Program-made: the position numbers and the translations under genes
Notes under the pieces: generated by a model
Database searches by the model: none
Told to the model about the DNA's origin: nothing
The model's input: only the letters and a program-made list of their open reading frames with translations
Origin: Cytophagales bacterium
GTDB taxonomy: Bacteria; Bacteroidota; Bacteroidia; Cytophagales; Cyclobacteriaceae
Assembly: GCA_016124425.1 (NCBI GenBank)
Contig: WGNT01000017.1
Location: forward strand, 1-41,924
Direction: 5' to 3'
Length of the DNA stretch: 41,924 bases
Part shown: positions 1 through 8,159 of the stretch, piece after piece
Numbering within the stretch: position 1 is the first letter of the stretch
Layout of the letters: each line of letters begins with the position of its first letter

Positions 1-1216
1 CGTTTTCCGTATCGTACAGTTCTTCAACGGGTTTGGTATTCCAAAAAATAGACTGAACGGCATTGCACTCGCCGGCCTTATAAGCAGCCTCCCAAGATCG
101 AATGGATGGAGCTCTCCAGAGGTAATCAATAAATTGACCGTAGATTCGGTAGGGCATGTAGTTCTTGATATACCGGTACTTTTGATCCCGTACTGCCCTA
201 CTCATGTCATAGCGTTCGTCCATTCTTCCCCGGAACATAAAAGCATATTCTGGATCTTCCGTTTTCTTCGGGCCCAAAAAGGCATTACCCTGAAGGTAAT
301 CGGGAAGATCAATACCGGTAATGCTTAACAAGGTAGGAACCAAATCCACGAAACTGATAAGCCTGTCTAATTTGGTACCGGGTGCTTCTGCCGGATAAAG
401 GTGCTTGTATTTCTCGGGAATGTAAACGATAAACGGAACCCGCGTTCCAGACTCATAAACAAAGCGCTTGCTACGAGCTAGGACACCACCGTGATCGCCG
501 TAGTAAAAGATGATGGTATTTTCCTTCTCTCCGCTTTCCTCCAGTTCCTTTAAAATGCCACCCATCCAGGTGTCCATATCCTCAATTTTGTCATAATACT
601 GTGCCCAGTCATGACGCATATCCGGCGTATCGGGATGATACGGCGGTAGTGTGACATCCTCTGGCCTATGTCTTAATTCTTCAATTGGCTTACGCGTATG
701 GATAGAGCTTTCATGGGATATGGTAGCATTGAAAATGGCGAAAAACGGTTTCCCCTCAGGCCGATTTTTATAGTGCGCATCTTTTCCCAGTTCATCCCAG
801 GTGTCTTTTGTCAGTTCTGGGTTAATGTTAAAATCTTCCTTTTGGTTGTTGGTGCAGTAGTATCCTGCCTCCCGTAAATATTCAGGGTAAAGTTTTACTA
901 TCTGGGATTTGTCATAATAGCTGCGCATGTGTTCATGTCCCCCCGAGGTGGCATAGACTCCGGTAATGATGGTATTTCTTGTCGGAGCACACACGGGCGC
1001 ATTGGCATAGGCATGGCTGTATAAAAACCCTTCTGCGGCCAATTTGTCCATATTGGGTGTAGTGGCAAAATCATCCCCATAGCAGCCGGCAAAGGGACTA
1101 TTGTCCTCGCTGGTAATCCAAAGTATATTTGGAGGGGGTAGGTTGCTAGCAGGATCTTGAGGGCTGGTACAATAACTGGCTAAAAAAGATAAAATCAACA
1201 AATAATGGACTTTCAT
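1..1216 (-). CDS. Sulfatase, type I, lipoprotein (C-terminus off the left edge)
   Basis: The frame starts at an ATG at 1216 and runs about 405 codons off the left end, so the C-terminus is missing. The N-terminus is a lipoprotein-type signal peptide ending LASYC (Cys16). The mature part opens with NILWITSEDNS, which carries the first metal-binding acidic residues of type I sulfatases. It then has VCAPTRNTIITG, where Cys76 fits the C-x-P-x-R motif whose Cys is converted to formylglycine by a maturase. A later YYGDHGG segment supplies further metal ligands. The family hydrolyses sulfate esters. It is the last gene of a minus-strand glycan locus containing SusC/D and GH31, so release of sulfate from a glycan in the periplasm is the natural inference. 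The substrate cannot be read from sequence. Confidence 0.93.
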   Translation of the reverse strand, partial: MKVHYLLILSFLASYCTSPQDPASNLPPPNILWITSEDNSPFAGCYGDDFATTPNMDKLAAEGFLYSHAYANAPVCAPTRNTIITGVYATSGGHEHMRSYYDKSQIVKLYPEYLREAGYYCTNNQKEDFNINPELTKDTWDELGKDAHYKNRPEGKPFFAIFNATISHESSIHTRKPIEELRHRPEDVTLPPYHPDTPDMRHDWAQYYDKIEDMDTWMGGILKELEESGEKENTIIFYYGDHGGVLARSKRFVYESGTRVPFIVYIPEKYKHLYPAEAPGTKLDRLISFVDLVPTLLSITGIDLPDYLQGNAFLGPKKTEDPEYAFMFRGRMDERYDMSRAVRDQKYRYIKNYMPYRIYGQFIDYLWRAPSIRSWEAAYKAGECNAVQSIFWNTKPVEELYDTEN

Positions 1217-1460
1217 ATGTGGGGTATTTGGGTTGATAGTAATCAAGCATGAAATATACAAAAAAAATGGTTGGATGGATGATTAGCGGATAAAGTTGAC
1301 ACCTATCTACTTCATTTATAAACCCTTAAAATAAATCAACACCCATAGTCTGGTATACAAAAAATAGCGCGCCTTCAATTCCGGCGAATCCCTTGGTGCA
1401 GAAAAAATACTAACAGGGATTTGCATATACCATAGAAAGCAAACCTTGAGCTGTTGGCTA

Positions 1461-1907
1461 TTAGAACGCCTTCCCAACTTTTAATCGCGCCCCAAGACCA
1501 AATTCAGGGGAAAATACGTTTCCAGTATGTGGCCCTATATCGAAACTGAGTAAAAAGTTTCGGTTCGTCAATCGACTGATACCCAATGGCAAATACCCAT
1601 AAACCCCTTCAGCAAACCATCCCCATCCGACTATTGCTCCGGTATGAAAAACAACTTTTTCTGTGTGAACCGAGGGAAAGTAAAATTTAGGGCCCAATGA
1701 AATTCCTATCAGTCCGACTGAAATTTCCGCACCCACGTGGGAGGTAAACAAGCGTTCATAGGAAGCCCCAAGATTTGGATCAGTTACCGCTATCTGTAAG
1801 CTTGCGATGTTTTTGACCGTTGGGGAGCCGCTTGTGTTGTTAGCAGTTTGTGCGTTAACAGGTAGCGAAAAAGCAATCAGAAGAAATAGTAGGATCGTGG
1901 TTCTCAT
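1461..1907 (-). CDS. Small exported protein of unknown function, beta-barrel-like
   Basis: This encodes about 148 residues. I chose the ATG at 1907 (MRTTILLFLLIAF) over an upstream TTG at 1919 because it begins a clean signal peptide ending VNAQ. The mature protein has alternating hydrophobic strands rich in Gly and aromatic residues (for example YERLFTSHVGAEISVGLIG) and ends in Phe, which suits a small outer-membrane beta-barrel or periplasmic beta protein. I do not recognise a family. It lies between the SusC/SusD pair and the sulfatase on the same strand. The gaps are large (491 bp before it, 244 bp after it), so it may have its own promoter. Confidence 0.6.
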   Translation of the reverse strand: MRTTILLFLLIAFSLPVNAQTANNTSGSPTVKNIASLQIAVTDPNLGASYERLFTSHVGAEISVGLIGISLGPKFYFPSVHTEKVVFHTGAIVGWGWFAEGVYGYLPLGISRLTNRNFLLSFDIGPHTGNVFSPEFGLGARLKVGKAF

Positions 1908-2398
1908 TTTTTTAATCAATAACGAAAATTAAAAAATAGAAAACCAGTATTATTTCGAACGAAGTAAGAAAATATTTTGCAATATGATTAAAGATCTATT
2001 TAATATTCTAACTTTTACATTTAACACAGTTATTTATTTCTGCCAAATTTTGTAAATAAACAGAATTCCAAAAAGCTAAATCAACACCAAGATGGCGAAA
2101 ACCGAACGGCATTAATCGATTAGGCCCCTTGGAACGCGATTATTTCTCATAAGGCAGGTACCAACTAACATCTAAGCAATTGTTCATTTACATCTTCAGA
2201 TAGGCACCCATAATTAACATCATAAAGGAACCGTAGCCTATTTACCGGTCTATGAAAAGGCTTCTGCTTCTTTTGTCTACCAGATGCGCCCCTTCAATTG
2301 GGATGCTAATATTTGCCAATATCCACGATATAAACTAAAAAAATCCCCTTCAAACCTCAACCAAATAAAGTCAACCAATTGAAGGGGATTCCGAAAAC
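1908..2398. other. Non-coding gap downstream of susD
   Basis: This 491-bp stretch holds the susD terminator at 2337-2390. Otherwise it is AT-rich with no open frame that looks like a gene on either strand. The part next to 1907 probably contains the promoter of the small exported protein, but I found no clean TAnnTTTG box there. Confidence 0.5.
2337..2390 (-). terminator. Rho-independent terminator after susD
   Basis: A perfect 12-bp stem pairs AATCCCCTTCAA (2342-2353) with TTGAAGGGGATT (2379-2390) around a 25-nt loop. Read on the minus strand it is followed directly by a run of seven T. It begins 9 bp after the susD stop codon, which marks the end of the susC-susD transcript. Confidence 0.85.
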
Positions 2399-3877
2399 TT
2401 ACCTCAAATTCGGATTATTTAGCGTTTCCGTAAGTGGCAACGGGAAGAAATAATCTTCTTTGGTAATCGTACCTATTGGCTTCAAATCCCATGCATGTTT
2501 GTCCTGATTGGCTTCTTCTACCATTTCAAGCCTTACTAGGTCAAACCAACGGGTCCTCTCCGCAGCGAATTCCCATGCCCGCTCATTAATAACCGCTTCG
2601 ATAAAAGCTTCTGTCGACATATTTTCCAAAATGGGTAAGCCGGCTCTGTCGCGGATCTGATTTATGGCCGCATAGGCTTCAGCAGGAGGAGTTCCGGCTG
2701 CCCGTGCGCTTGCTTCGGCATAAATAGTCAACACATGTGCATACCGCAGCATGACTAAAGGTAAGGAAGAAAACCACCTTTTCTGGTCATTCGCTTGGTA
2801 ATACTTGTTATAATACGGATGTCTGGTTTGAATTTCCTGCCAATTCAATACCCGGCCATCAGAGAGGGTAAATTGCGTCCTGAAGGTCATGTCTTTGCGT
2901 GGCCCTTCGGGAAAATCATTGAAGAAGTTTATCTCCGCAAAGAAATCGTCCCAACCGGATTCTTCTCCGGGCATGGAAGCGAAGCCATAATGGGCATTCA
3001 TGGTCTGCCCTACTCCATCAAAGGCATACAGCGCAAAGACTTCCTCGGGAAGATTTAGCGATGTTTGATCGTTTGCCCAAAGTTCCTCATAGCTATCCAT
3101 TAACTCAAACCCATACATACCTGCATTGTCGATTACTTCTTTGGCTTTTGCCGCAGCAAGTGCGTATTTCGAAGCATCGTTAATAGGCCATCCACCCATG
3201 GTAAGATAGACATCCGCCAAAAACGCAGACGCAGAACCTTTGTTAGGTCTTCCGGGATCCCGCTTGGTATTTGGCAATCGCAACTCTGCCTCCTCAAAAT
3301 CACTAATTATCAGAGCATATATTTCTGGGCCCGGGTTGCTACTTACCGATAACAAATCCTCGGAAAAGGTTGGCGTGGTAATGAGAGGAATACTTCCGTA
3401 CAAGCGAACAAGCCAATAATAGGAAAATGCCCTAAGAAAATAAGCTTCTCCCACAATTTGATTGATCATCTCTTCAGAGCCGACAGTATTTTGATAATTT
3501 TCGATAATGTTGTTGGCACCCTGAATGGCTTTATAGCAGCCAGTAAACATTTGTCCCGTACGGGAGTTGCCGGGAGATACGGCAAACTGGTCAAATTCCC
3601 GGAATTCCTGTTTGTTACTCGCTGGATGCGTAGTGAGGTCATCACCTCCCATTGTGGCCCCCATGGACGTTGCATGGAAAAACCCCATGCTCCAGGTCCA
3701 ACCTAACCCTTTGTAGGCGCCGGTTAGTGCCGCATCAAGACCCTGTACTGAACTTAATGCACCTGCGCCCACTAATTGGCCCTGCAAATCTTCCTCCAAG
3801 AAATCGCTACAACCCACTCCCAACAGAAGCGCTGCAGAAATACTAAGTGATAACATGATTGATCGTATATTTTTCAT
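2399..3877 (-). CDS. SusD/RagB family nutrient-binding outer-membrane lipoprotein
   Basis: This 492-residue protein has a lipoprotein signal (LLLGVGC, then SDFLEEDLQG), the usual start of SusD proteins. It has the TPR-type helices of the family (for example AYFLRAFSYYWLVRLYGSIP) and the conserved C-terminal block INERAWEFAAERTRWFDLVR. SusD caps the SusC transporter on the cell surface and binds the glycan. It starts 12 bp after the susC stop, so the two are one transcript. The C-terminus stops at NNPNLR, while many relatives continue with a few residues such as QNPGY; this is a minor shortening. The ligand is unknown. Confidence 0.95.
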   Translation of the reverse strand: MKNIRSIMLSLSISAALLLGVGCSDFLEEDLQGQLVGAGALSSVQGLDAALTGAYKGLGWTWSMGFFHATSMGATMGGDDLTTHPASNKQEFREFDQFAVSPGNSRTGQMFTGCYKAIQGANNIIENYQNTVGSEEMINQIVGEAYFLRAFSYYWLVRLYGSIPLITTPTFSEDLLSVSSNPGPEIYALIISDFEEAELRLPNTKRDPGRPNKGSASAFLADVYLTMGGWPINDASKYALAAAKAKEVIDNAGMYGFELMDSYEELWANDQTSLNLPEEVFALYAFDGVGQTMNAHYGFASMPGEESGWDDFFAEINFFNDFPEGPRKDMTFRTQFTLSDGRVLNWQEIQTRHPYYNKYYQANDQKRWFSSLPLVMLRYAHVLTIYAEASARAAGTPPAEAYAAINQIRDRAGLPILENMSTEAFIEAVINERAWEFAAERTRWFDLVRLEMVEEANQDKHAWDLKPIGTITKEDYFFPLPLTETLNNPNLR

Positions 3878-3889
3878 GGCTATAGTCTT

Positions 3890-6800
3890 TTAGAAGGTTA
3901 AATTGATTCCCGTAGAAATGATCCTAGCGTTGGGATAAGCACCGTAATCTATACCCAATGCCGTGTCGGCACCTGCCACAGAACTTGATTCCGGATCAAT
4001 ACCCGTATAATTGGTGAAGGTCAACAGATTAATACCGCTAACAAAAACCCGAACATTGGCGACATTGCGCAGTAAGACCGGCGGAACGTCATAACTTAAA
4101 CTAACATTTTTCAATCTCAAGAAATCACCACCTTCCAAAAAGCGGGTAGATTGGGTGAAATTCAAATTTGTTAAGCTAAATGCGGGAATATCAGACGTTT
4201 CATTTACTCCTGGAATATAGCGGTTTTGGATATCGGTAAGTACCGGTTGCCTGGCATCCGCACTGCCAGAAATTGCAGCCGCGCGCGTGTAATGGAGCTT
4301 ATCAAAGCCAAAAACACCCTGAAAAAAGACATTTAGCGTAAACCCTTTATAAAGAAAGGTGTTATTCCATCCTAACGTAGTGATTGGAATTCCGGTCCCG
4401 ATAACCTGAAAATCATTGGACGTAATGGCTCCGTCGTTGTTCAAATCTTCGTATCTGGAATCACCAGGTACAGCCCCAAATGCCTGTGCCTGACTTTCCT
4501 CCCCCGGCTTCCACGTACCTAGATAGTTTAATCCCCAATAGGAACCCAATGGGTTGCCCGGCATTACTACGTATTCAGATTGTGTGGACATACCGGCACC
4601 AACATTCGTGTTTGTGAAAATCCGCTCAGCAATCCCCCCCAAACTTTGCACTTCATTCCTTACATCAGATATGTTGAAGGAACTTGTCCAGTTCAGGTCC
4701 CGGCTTCTCAACAAGTTGGCCGTCAGGGATAATTCCCAACCGCGGTTTTGTACTTTACCTAGATTCCGGGTGATAAATCCTGAGCCCACGTATCCTGGCA
4801 GCTGTTGATTGATCAGTAGATCACGTGTATTCTTGACAAATACATCACCTTCTAAATAAATCGCTCCTTCCAGAAATTCCATTTCCACCCCAATATTACT
4901 TTGTTCAGTAGTTTCCCATCTTAGATTTGGATTACCGGGATTGCCCAGCATAATGCCACTTGCAACACCGCTGCCGTTAAATGACACCAATGGGTCTGTC
5001 CTGTAGGTAGATTGGGTAGCATAGGGATTGATGGCTTGACTGCCCGTGATGCCCCAGCTTCCCCTAAGTTTAAACAGGCTTAGTGTTGTTTGGCTTTTCA
5101 TAAAATCTTCGTCAGAAATGTTCCATCCAGCGGCTACAGATGGAAATAAGCTCCAACGATTTGCTTCTTGGAATTTGGACGAACCATCACGCCTTAGAGC
5201 AACCGTCAGCAGGTATTTATCTCGAAACGAATAATTTGCCCTTCCCAAAAACGACATCAATGTCCATTTTTGGTACGCGGAGTTGAGATTAAAAGATCCT
5301 GCCAGTCCCATGTTATAAAAGCTTAACGAGGGGTCCTTCAGCTGATTGGCAGTAGCTGAAAAGCTGTTATTTGTAAACTCCTGTGTCTCAAATACCCCAA
5401 CCAAATCAAGAAAGTGTCCATCCCCAATCGTCTTTTTATAAGAAAGAGCTGCCGTAGTTTGTAGTGTTATCTGTTCACTAGAAGATCGGGTAGCCCTCGG
5501 GTTTCTGTTGGTTACGAAGGTACCGTAGAAGTATTTATTCTGCTGGTTGAAATAGTTGATGGCATATTGAACATCCAATGAGAGTCCTTCTGTAATCTCG
5601 TAGTTCATTCCCGCTAGTATGTTGCCTGTGGTCCGCTCTTCAATCAACTCCCTATCGTACAATAACGCAATCGGATTCTCTTTCACAGATCCTACAGGAT
5701 CATTCATGGTATAGTCACCTGCGGAATTAAAGATTGGGGTTGTTGGTGCCCAAGCCAACGCTTGTACCAGCGGACTAGCTGTGCCAAAACCAATGGTTGA
5801 AGTATTCTTATTGTTTCCCCTAGATCCAAACATATTTATCCGAAAGGAGAATTTATCATTTACCTGCGTGAAAATATTTGAACGTAATACTTGCCGCTTA
5901 AAACCTGAGTTTTCAATTATGCCATCTTGATCCAGGATGTTTCCGGATACCATAAATGTTGTTTTCTCACTTCCTCCAGAAACGCTAATCTGATGTTCTT
6001 GACCTCCTGCTCGTCGGAAGACCTCCTCCTGCCAGTCAGTACCCCCATTCTGCCGGAACCCTTGAATCTGCTGATCCGTAAAAAGCGGAAGCAAGCCAGT
6101 GGCCTGACTTCGTTGATTGGCAACCTCAGCGAATGTCGCCGCATCCATCGTGTCATAGCGCCGAAGCACCTCCGATGACGTAAATTGATTGTTGTAGCGT
6201 ACTTTTATGGCACCTGCCTCTCCCCGTTTGGTGGTGATGATAATAACACCGTTTGCTCCCCTACTCCCGTAAATGGCCGTAGAAGAAGCATCTTTCAATA
6301 CTTGGAGACTTTCTATGTCGTTGGGGTTAACCGTCGAGAAATCTGCACCTACGTATCCATCAATGACATATAACGGGTCATTGCTTCCTGTAATGGAGTT
6401 GGCCCCCCGAATCCGGATCCGAACTTCTCCACCCGGAGCACCGCCGCTGTTGGTAACCTGAACCCCGGCTGCCCGTCCCTGTAACACTTGATCCAACCGT
6501 GTTACCGGTTGATTCTCGAATTCCTTCGTACTGATGGAGGAGATTGAACCTGTCAATTTATTTTTTGCCTGTGACCCATATCCCACAACTACCACCTCTT
6601 CCAGCGAAGACGCATCCATTGCCAGACTGATATTGATCACTGTTTGCGATCCAACTACTACTCGTTGGGTTTCGTATCCGATGTAGGAAAAAATCAAGGT
6701 GGCGCCTTCGTTCACATTCAATGAAAACTTGCCGTCAATGTCCGTTACTGTACCTGATGAAGAACCCTGAACGGAAATGGTTGCTCCAGGCAACGGTTCG

Positions 6801-7234
6801 CCGGCATCATCTGTTACGGTACCCGTAATTTCCGCTAATGCATCTACCTCAACGAGGGTTGGTATGTTCTTGGTTGATTTCTTGACATAGACGCTGTAGT
6901 CGACCTGTCTGAAACTCAGATTGGCGTGAGCGCCAATTTCCTGCATAAGGAGATAAAGGCGATTTCCTTCACTACTGATACTAATTTCCGGTAAGCCGTT
7001 AAGTTCTTTTGTGGCAAAGACAAAATTAAAGCCCGTGCGTGATTCAGTTTGAATGAATGCTCGTTCCAGGGACACCTCGTTCAGCGAACGATTCACGCTG
7101 ATCGCCTCCAAGTCCTTTGTTTGTGCAATTCCTTCTTTGGCCACCAATACGCTCATGGAGATGCACTCTACCAGAAAGACAATAGTGAATAGTTTGGTCA
7201 TGTGGATTACATGATTTAGTAAGTTATTTTTCAT
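3890..7234 (-). CDS. SusC/RagA TonB-dependent transporter with N-terminal STN domain
   Basis: This 1114-residue protein has a signal peptide ending GIAQ. Residues about 45-120 form an STN signalling domain, followed by a carboxypeptidase-regulatory-like beta domain (ITGTVTDDAGEPLPGATISV). Next come the SusC signature LEEVVVVGYGSQ, a plug domain (DPLYVIDGYVG, SSTAIYGSRGANGVIIITTK) and a long beta-barrel ending in NLTF. It imports oligosaccharides across the outer membrane with energy from TonB. STN domains normally signal to a FecR-type anti-sigma factor. The only FecR/sigma sequence nearby is the collapsed fusion at 7371-7838, so the signalling arm may be orphaned or served in trans. It is co-transcribed with susD. 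Confidence 0.96.
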   Translation of the reverse strand: MKNNLLNHVIHMTKLFTIVFLVECISMSVLVAKEGIAQTKDLEAISVNRSLNEVSLERAFIQTESRTGFNFVFATKELNGLPEISISSEGNRLYLLMQEIGAHANLSFRQVDYSVYVKKSTKNIPTLVEVDALAEITGTVTDDAGEPLPGATISVQGSSSGTVTDIDGKFSLNVNEGATLIFSYIGYETQRVVVGSQTVINISLAMDASSLEEVVVVGYGSQAKNKLTGSISSISTKEFENQPVTRLDQVLQGRAAGVQVTNSGGAPGGEVRIRIRGANSITGSNDPLYVIDGYVGADFSTVNPNDIESLQVLKDASSTAIYGSRGANGVIIITTKRGEAGAIKVRYNNQFTSSEVLRRYDTMDAATFAEVANQRSQATGLLPLFTDQQIQGFRQNGGTDWQEEVFRRAGGQEHQISVSGGSEKTTFMVSGNILDQDGIIENSGFKRQVLRSNIFTQVNDKFSFRINMFGSRGNNKNTSTIGFGTASPLVQALAWAPTTPIFNSAGDYTMNDPVGSVKENPIALLYDRELIEERTTGNILAGMNYEITEGLSLDVQYAINYFNQQNKYFYGTFVTNRNPRATRSSSEQITLQTTAALSYKKTIGDGHFLDLVGVFETQEFTNNSFSATANQLKDPSLSFYNMGLAGSFNLNSAYQKWTLMSFLGRANYSFRDKYLLTVALRRDGSSKFQEANRWSLFPSVAAGWNISDEDFMKSQTTLSLFKLRGSWGITGSQAINPYATQSTYRTDPLVSFNGSGVASGIMLGNPGNPNLRWETTEQSNIGVEMEFLEGAIYLEGDVFVKNTRDLLINQQLPGYVGSGFITRNLGKVQNRGWELSLTANLLRSRDLNWTSSFNISDVRNEVQSLGGIAERIFTNTNVGAGMSTQSEYVVMPGNPLGSYWGLNYLGTWKPGEESQAQAFGAVPGDSRYEDLNNDGAITSNDFQVIGTGIPITTLGWNNTFLYKGFTLNVFFQGVFGFDKLHYTRAAAISGSADARQPVLTDIQNRYIPGVNETSDIPAFSLTNLNFTQSTRFLEGGDFLRLKNVSLSYDVPPVLLRNVANVRVFVSGINLLTFTNYTGIDPESSSVAGADTALGIDYGAYPNARIISTGINLTF

Positions 7235-7286
7235 AATTTTGAAGGGTTTATTTTGACGTTTTCTTAACTAGTTTGAATAAACAGGG

Positions 7287-7361
7287 CCTGGATAAGATGG
7301 CAGTCTATGACCCAGGTTTTTTGATTCACGCCGCAGATAGGTTGTATCTGCGGTTTTTTTT
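7287..7361 (+). terminator. Tandem terminator-like hairpins on the strand opposite susC
   Basis: A perfect 9-bp stem, CCGCAGATA (7331-7339) with TATCTGCGG (7345-7353) and a 5-nt loop, is followed by eight T (7354-7361). Just upstream, a weaker 5-bp stem, CCTGG (7287-7291) with CCAGG (7312-7316), is followed by six T. Both have the T-run on the plus strand, yet no plus-strand gene lies upstream: this is the leader region of the minus-strand susC. They could end an antisense RNA overlapping the susC leader. A TAATTTTG box at 7234-7241 could be its -7 element, but no -33 element lies at the usual distance. Confidence 0.55.
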
Positions 7362-7370
7362 CATAGGCAG

Positions 7371-7838
7371 TCAATTTTTAAAGGTTAGTAGTTCGTTATC
7401 CTGATTCATTTCAAGGTTAAACCTGCCGGTATAGCTCACTCCTTTCAGCACATGATCAAGGGTTTGATCGTGGAACTTACCAGATATTATGAGGTTGGCT
7501 GGCTGCTTCTGCGGATAAGATAGGCGGACACCATACCAATTTTCTAAGACCCGATTTACCTCCATCATGGGTGGTTTTTTATAACGAATGCTCTTTTGCG
7601 TCCAAGCAAGTACGATCACGCAAAGATCAAAAAACACCTCCTTCATACACTCGACGATGAAGTCCTCATCCTTTACCACACTCATTCCCATCTGGAAAAT
7701 TCGTCGGTAAAGCAAAAAATAAACGCCCTCCAAACCACCCCTTTCTTCATTTCGCAAAGAGACCCAAAAATCGTCGACAGTTTTTGACGCAATAGAAGGT
7801 TTTGTATGGTTCAAATCTGGTAGTGGGCTTATTTGAAT
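7371..7838 (-). pseudogene. ECF sigma (FecI-type)/FecR fusion remnant
   Basis: One open frame joins two proteins that are normally encoded by adjacent genes. The first about 55 residues (VDDFWVSLRNEERGG, LEGVYFLLYRRIF, CMKEVFFDLC) resemble region 2 of a Bacteroidota FecI-type sigma factor. From about LAWTQKSIRY onward (MMEVNRVLENWYGVRL, IISGKFHDQTLDHVLKG) it resembles the C-terminal DUF4974 domain of FecR anti-sigma factors. Sigma region 4, the FecR sigma-binding part and the FecR membrane helix are all absent. This is what one internal deletion of fecI-fecR would leave. There is no ATG at the head of the frame, only a TTG at 7814 before an upstream stop at 7839. I call it a pseudogene; a functional short fusion is not excluded. 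Confidence 0.75.
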
Positions 7839-8159
7839 CTACCAAACTTACTCAAATTTCATTTATTAAGCCTAATTTTTTGTAATTTTATTTACATATT
7901 CAGGTGAAAAAAATCATTTTAAAAAAATAAGCGTTTATAAGTTTCAAATTATGTTTTCGTCGCTTTTTTTTATATAGACTTCAATGAAAAAAAACGTAAA
8001 AAGGATGTATCAGCATCTACTTAACACCCTAACAAGTGTGTTGATGCTTTTGAATAAAAAGCGATAAAATAAACGAACGTCTCAGCGATAAAACCTCTTT
8101 GGAGCATGTTAGGTGCCATAGAGACGCACCTGAGGACACTGAAATGCGAAAAATCCTCT
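7839..8159. other. AT-rich gap between the GH31 gene and the sigma/FecR remnant
   Basis: About 320 bp with poly-A and poly-T tracts and no gene-like frame. It presumably once held the promoter of the sigma/FecR genes. I see no convincing terminator after the GH31 stop codon. Confidence 0.4.
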
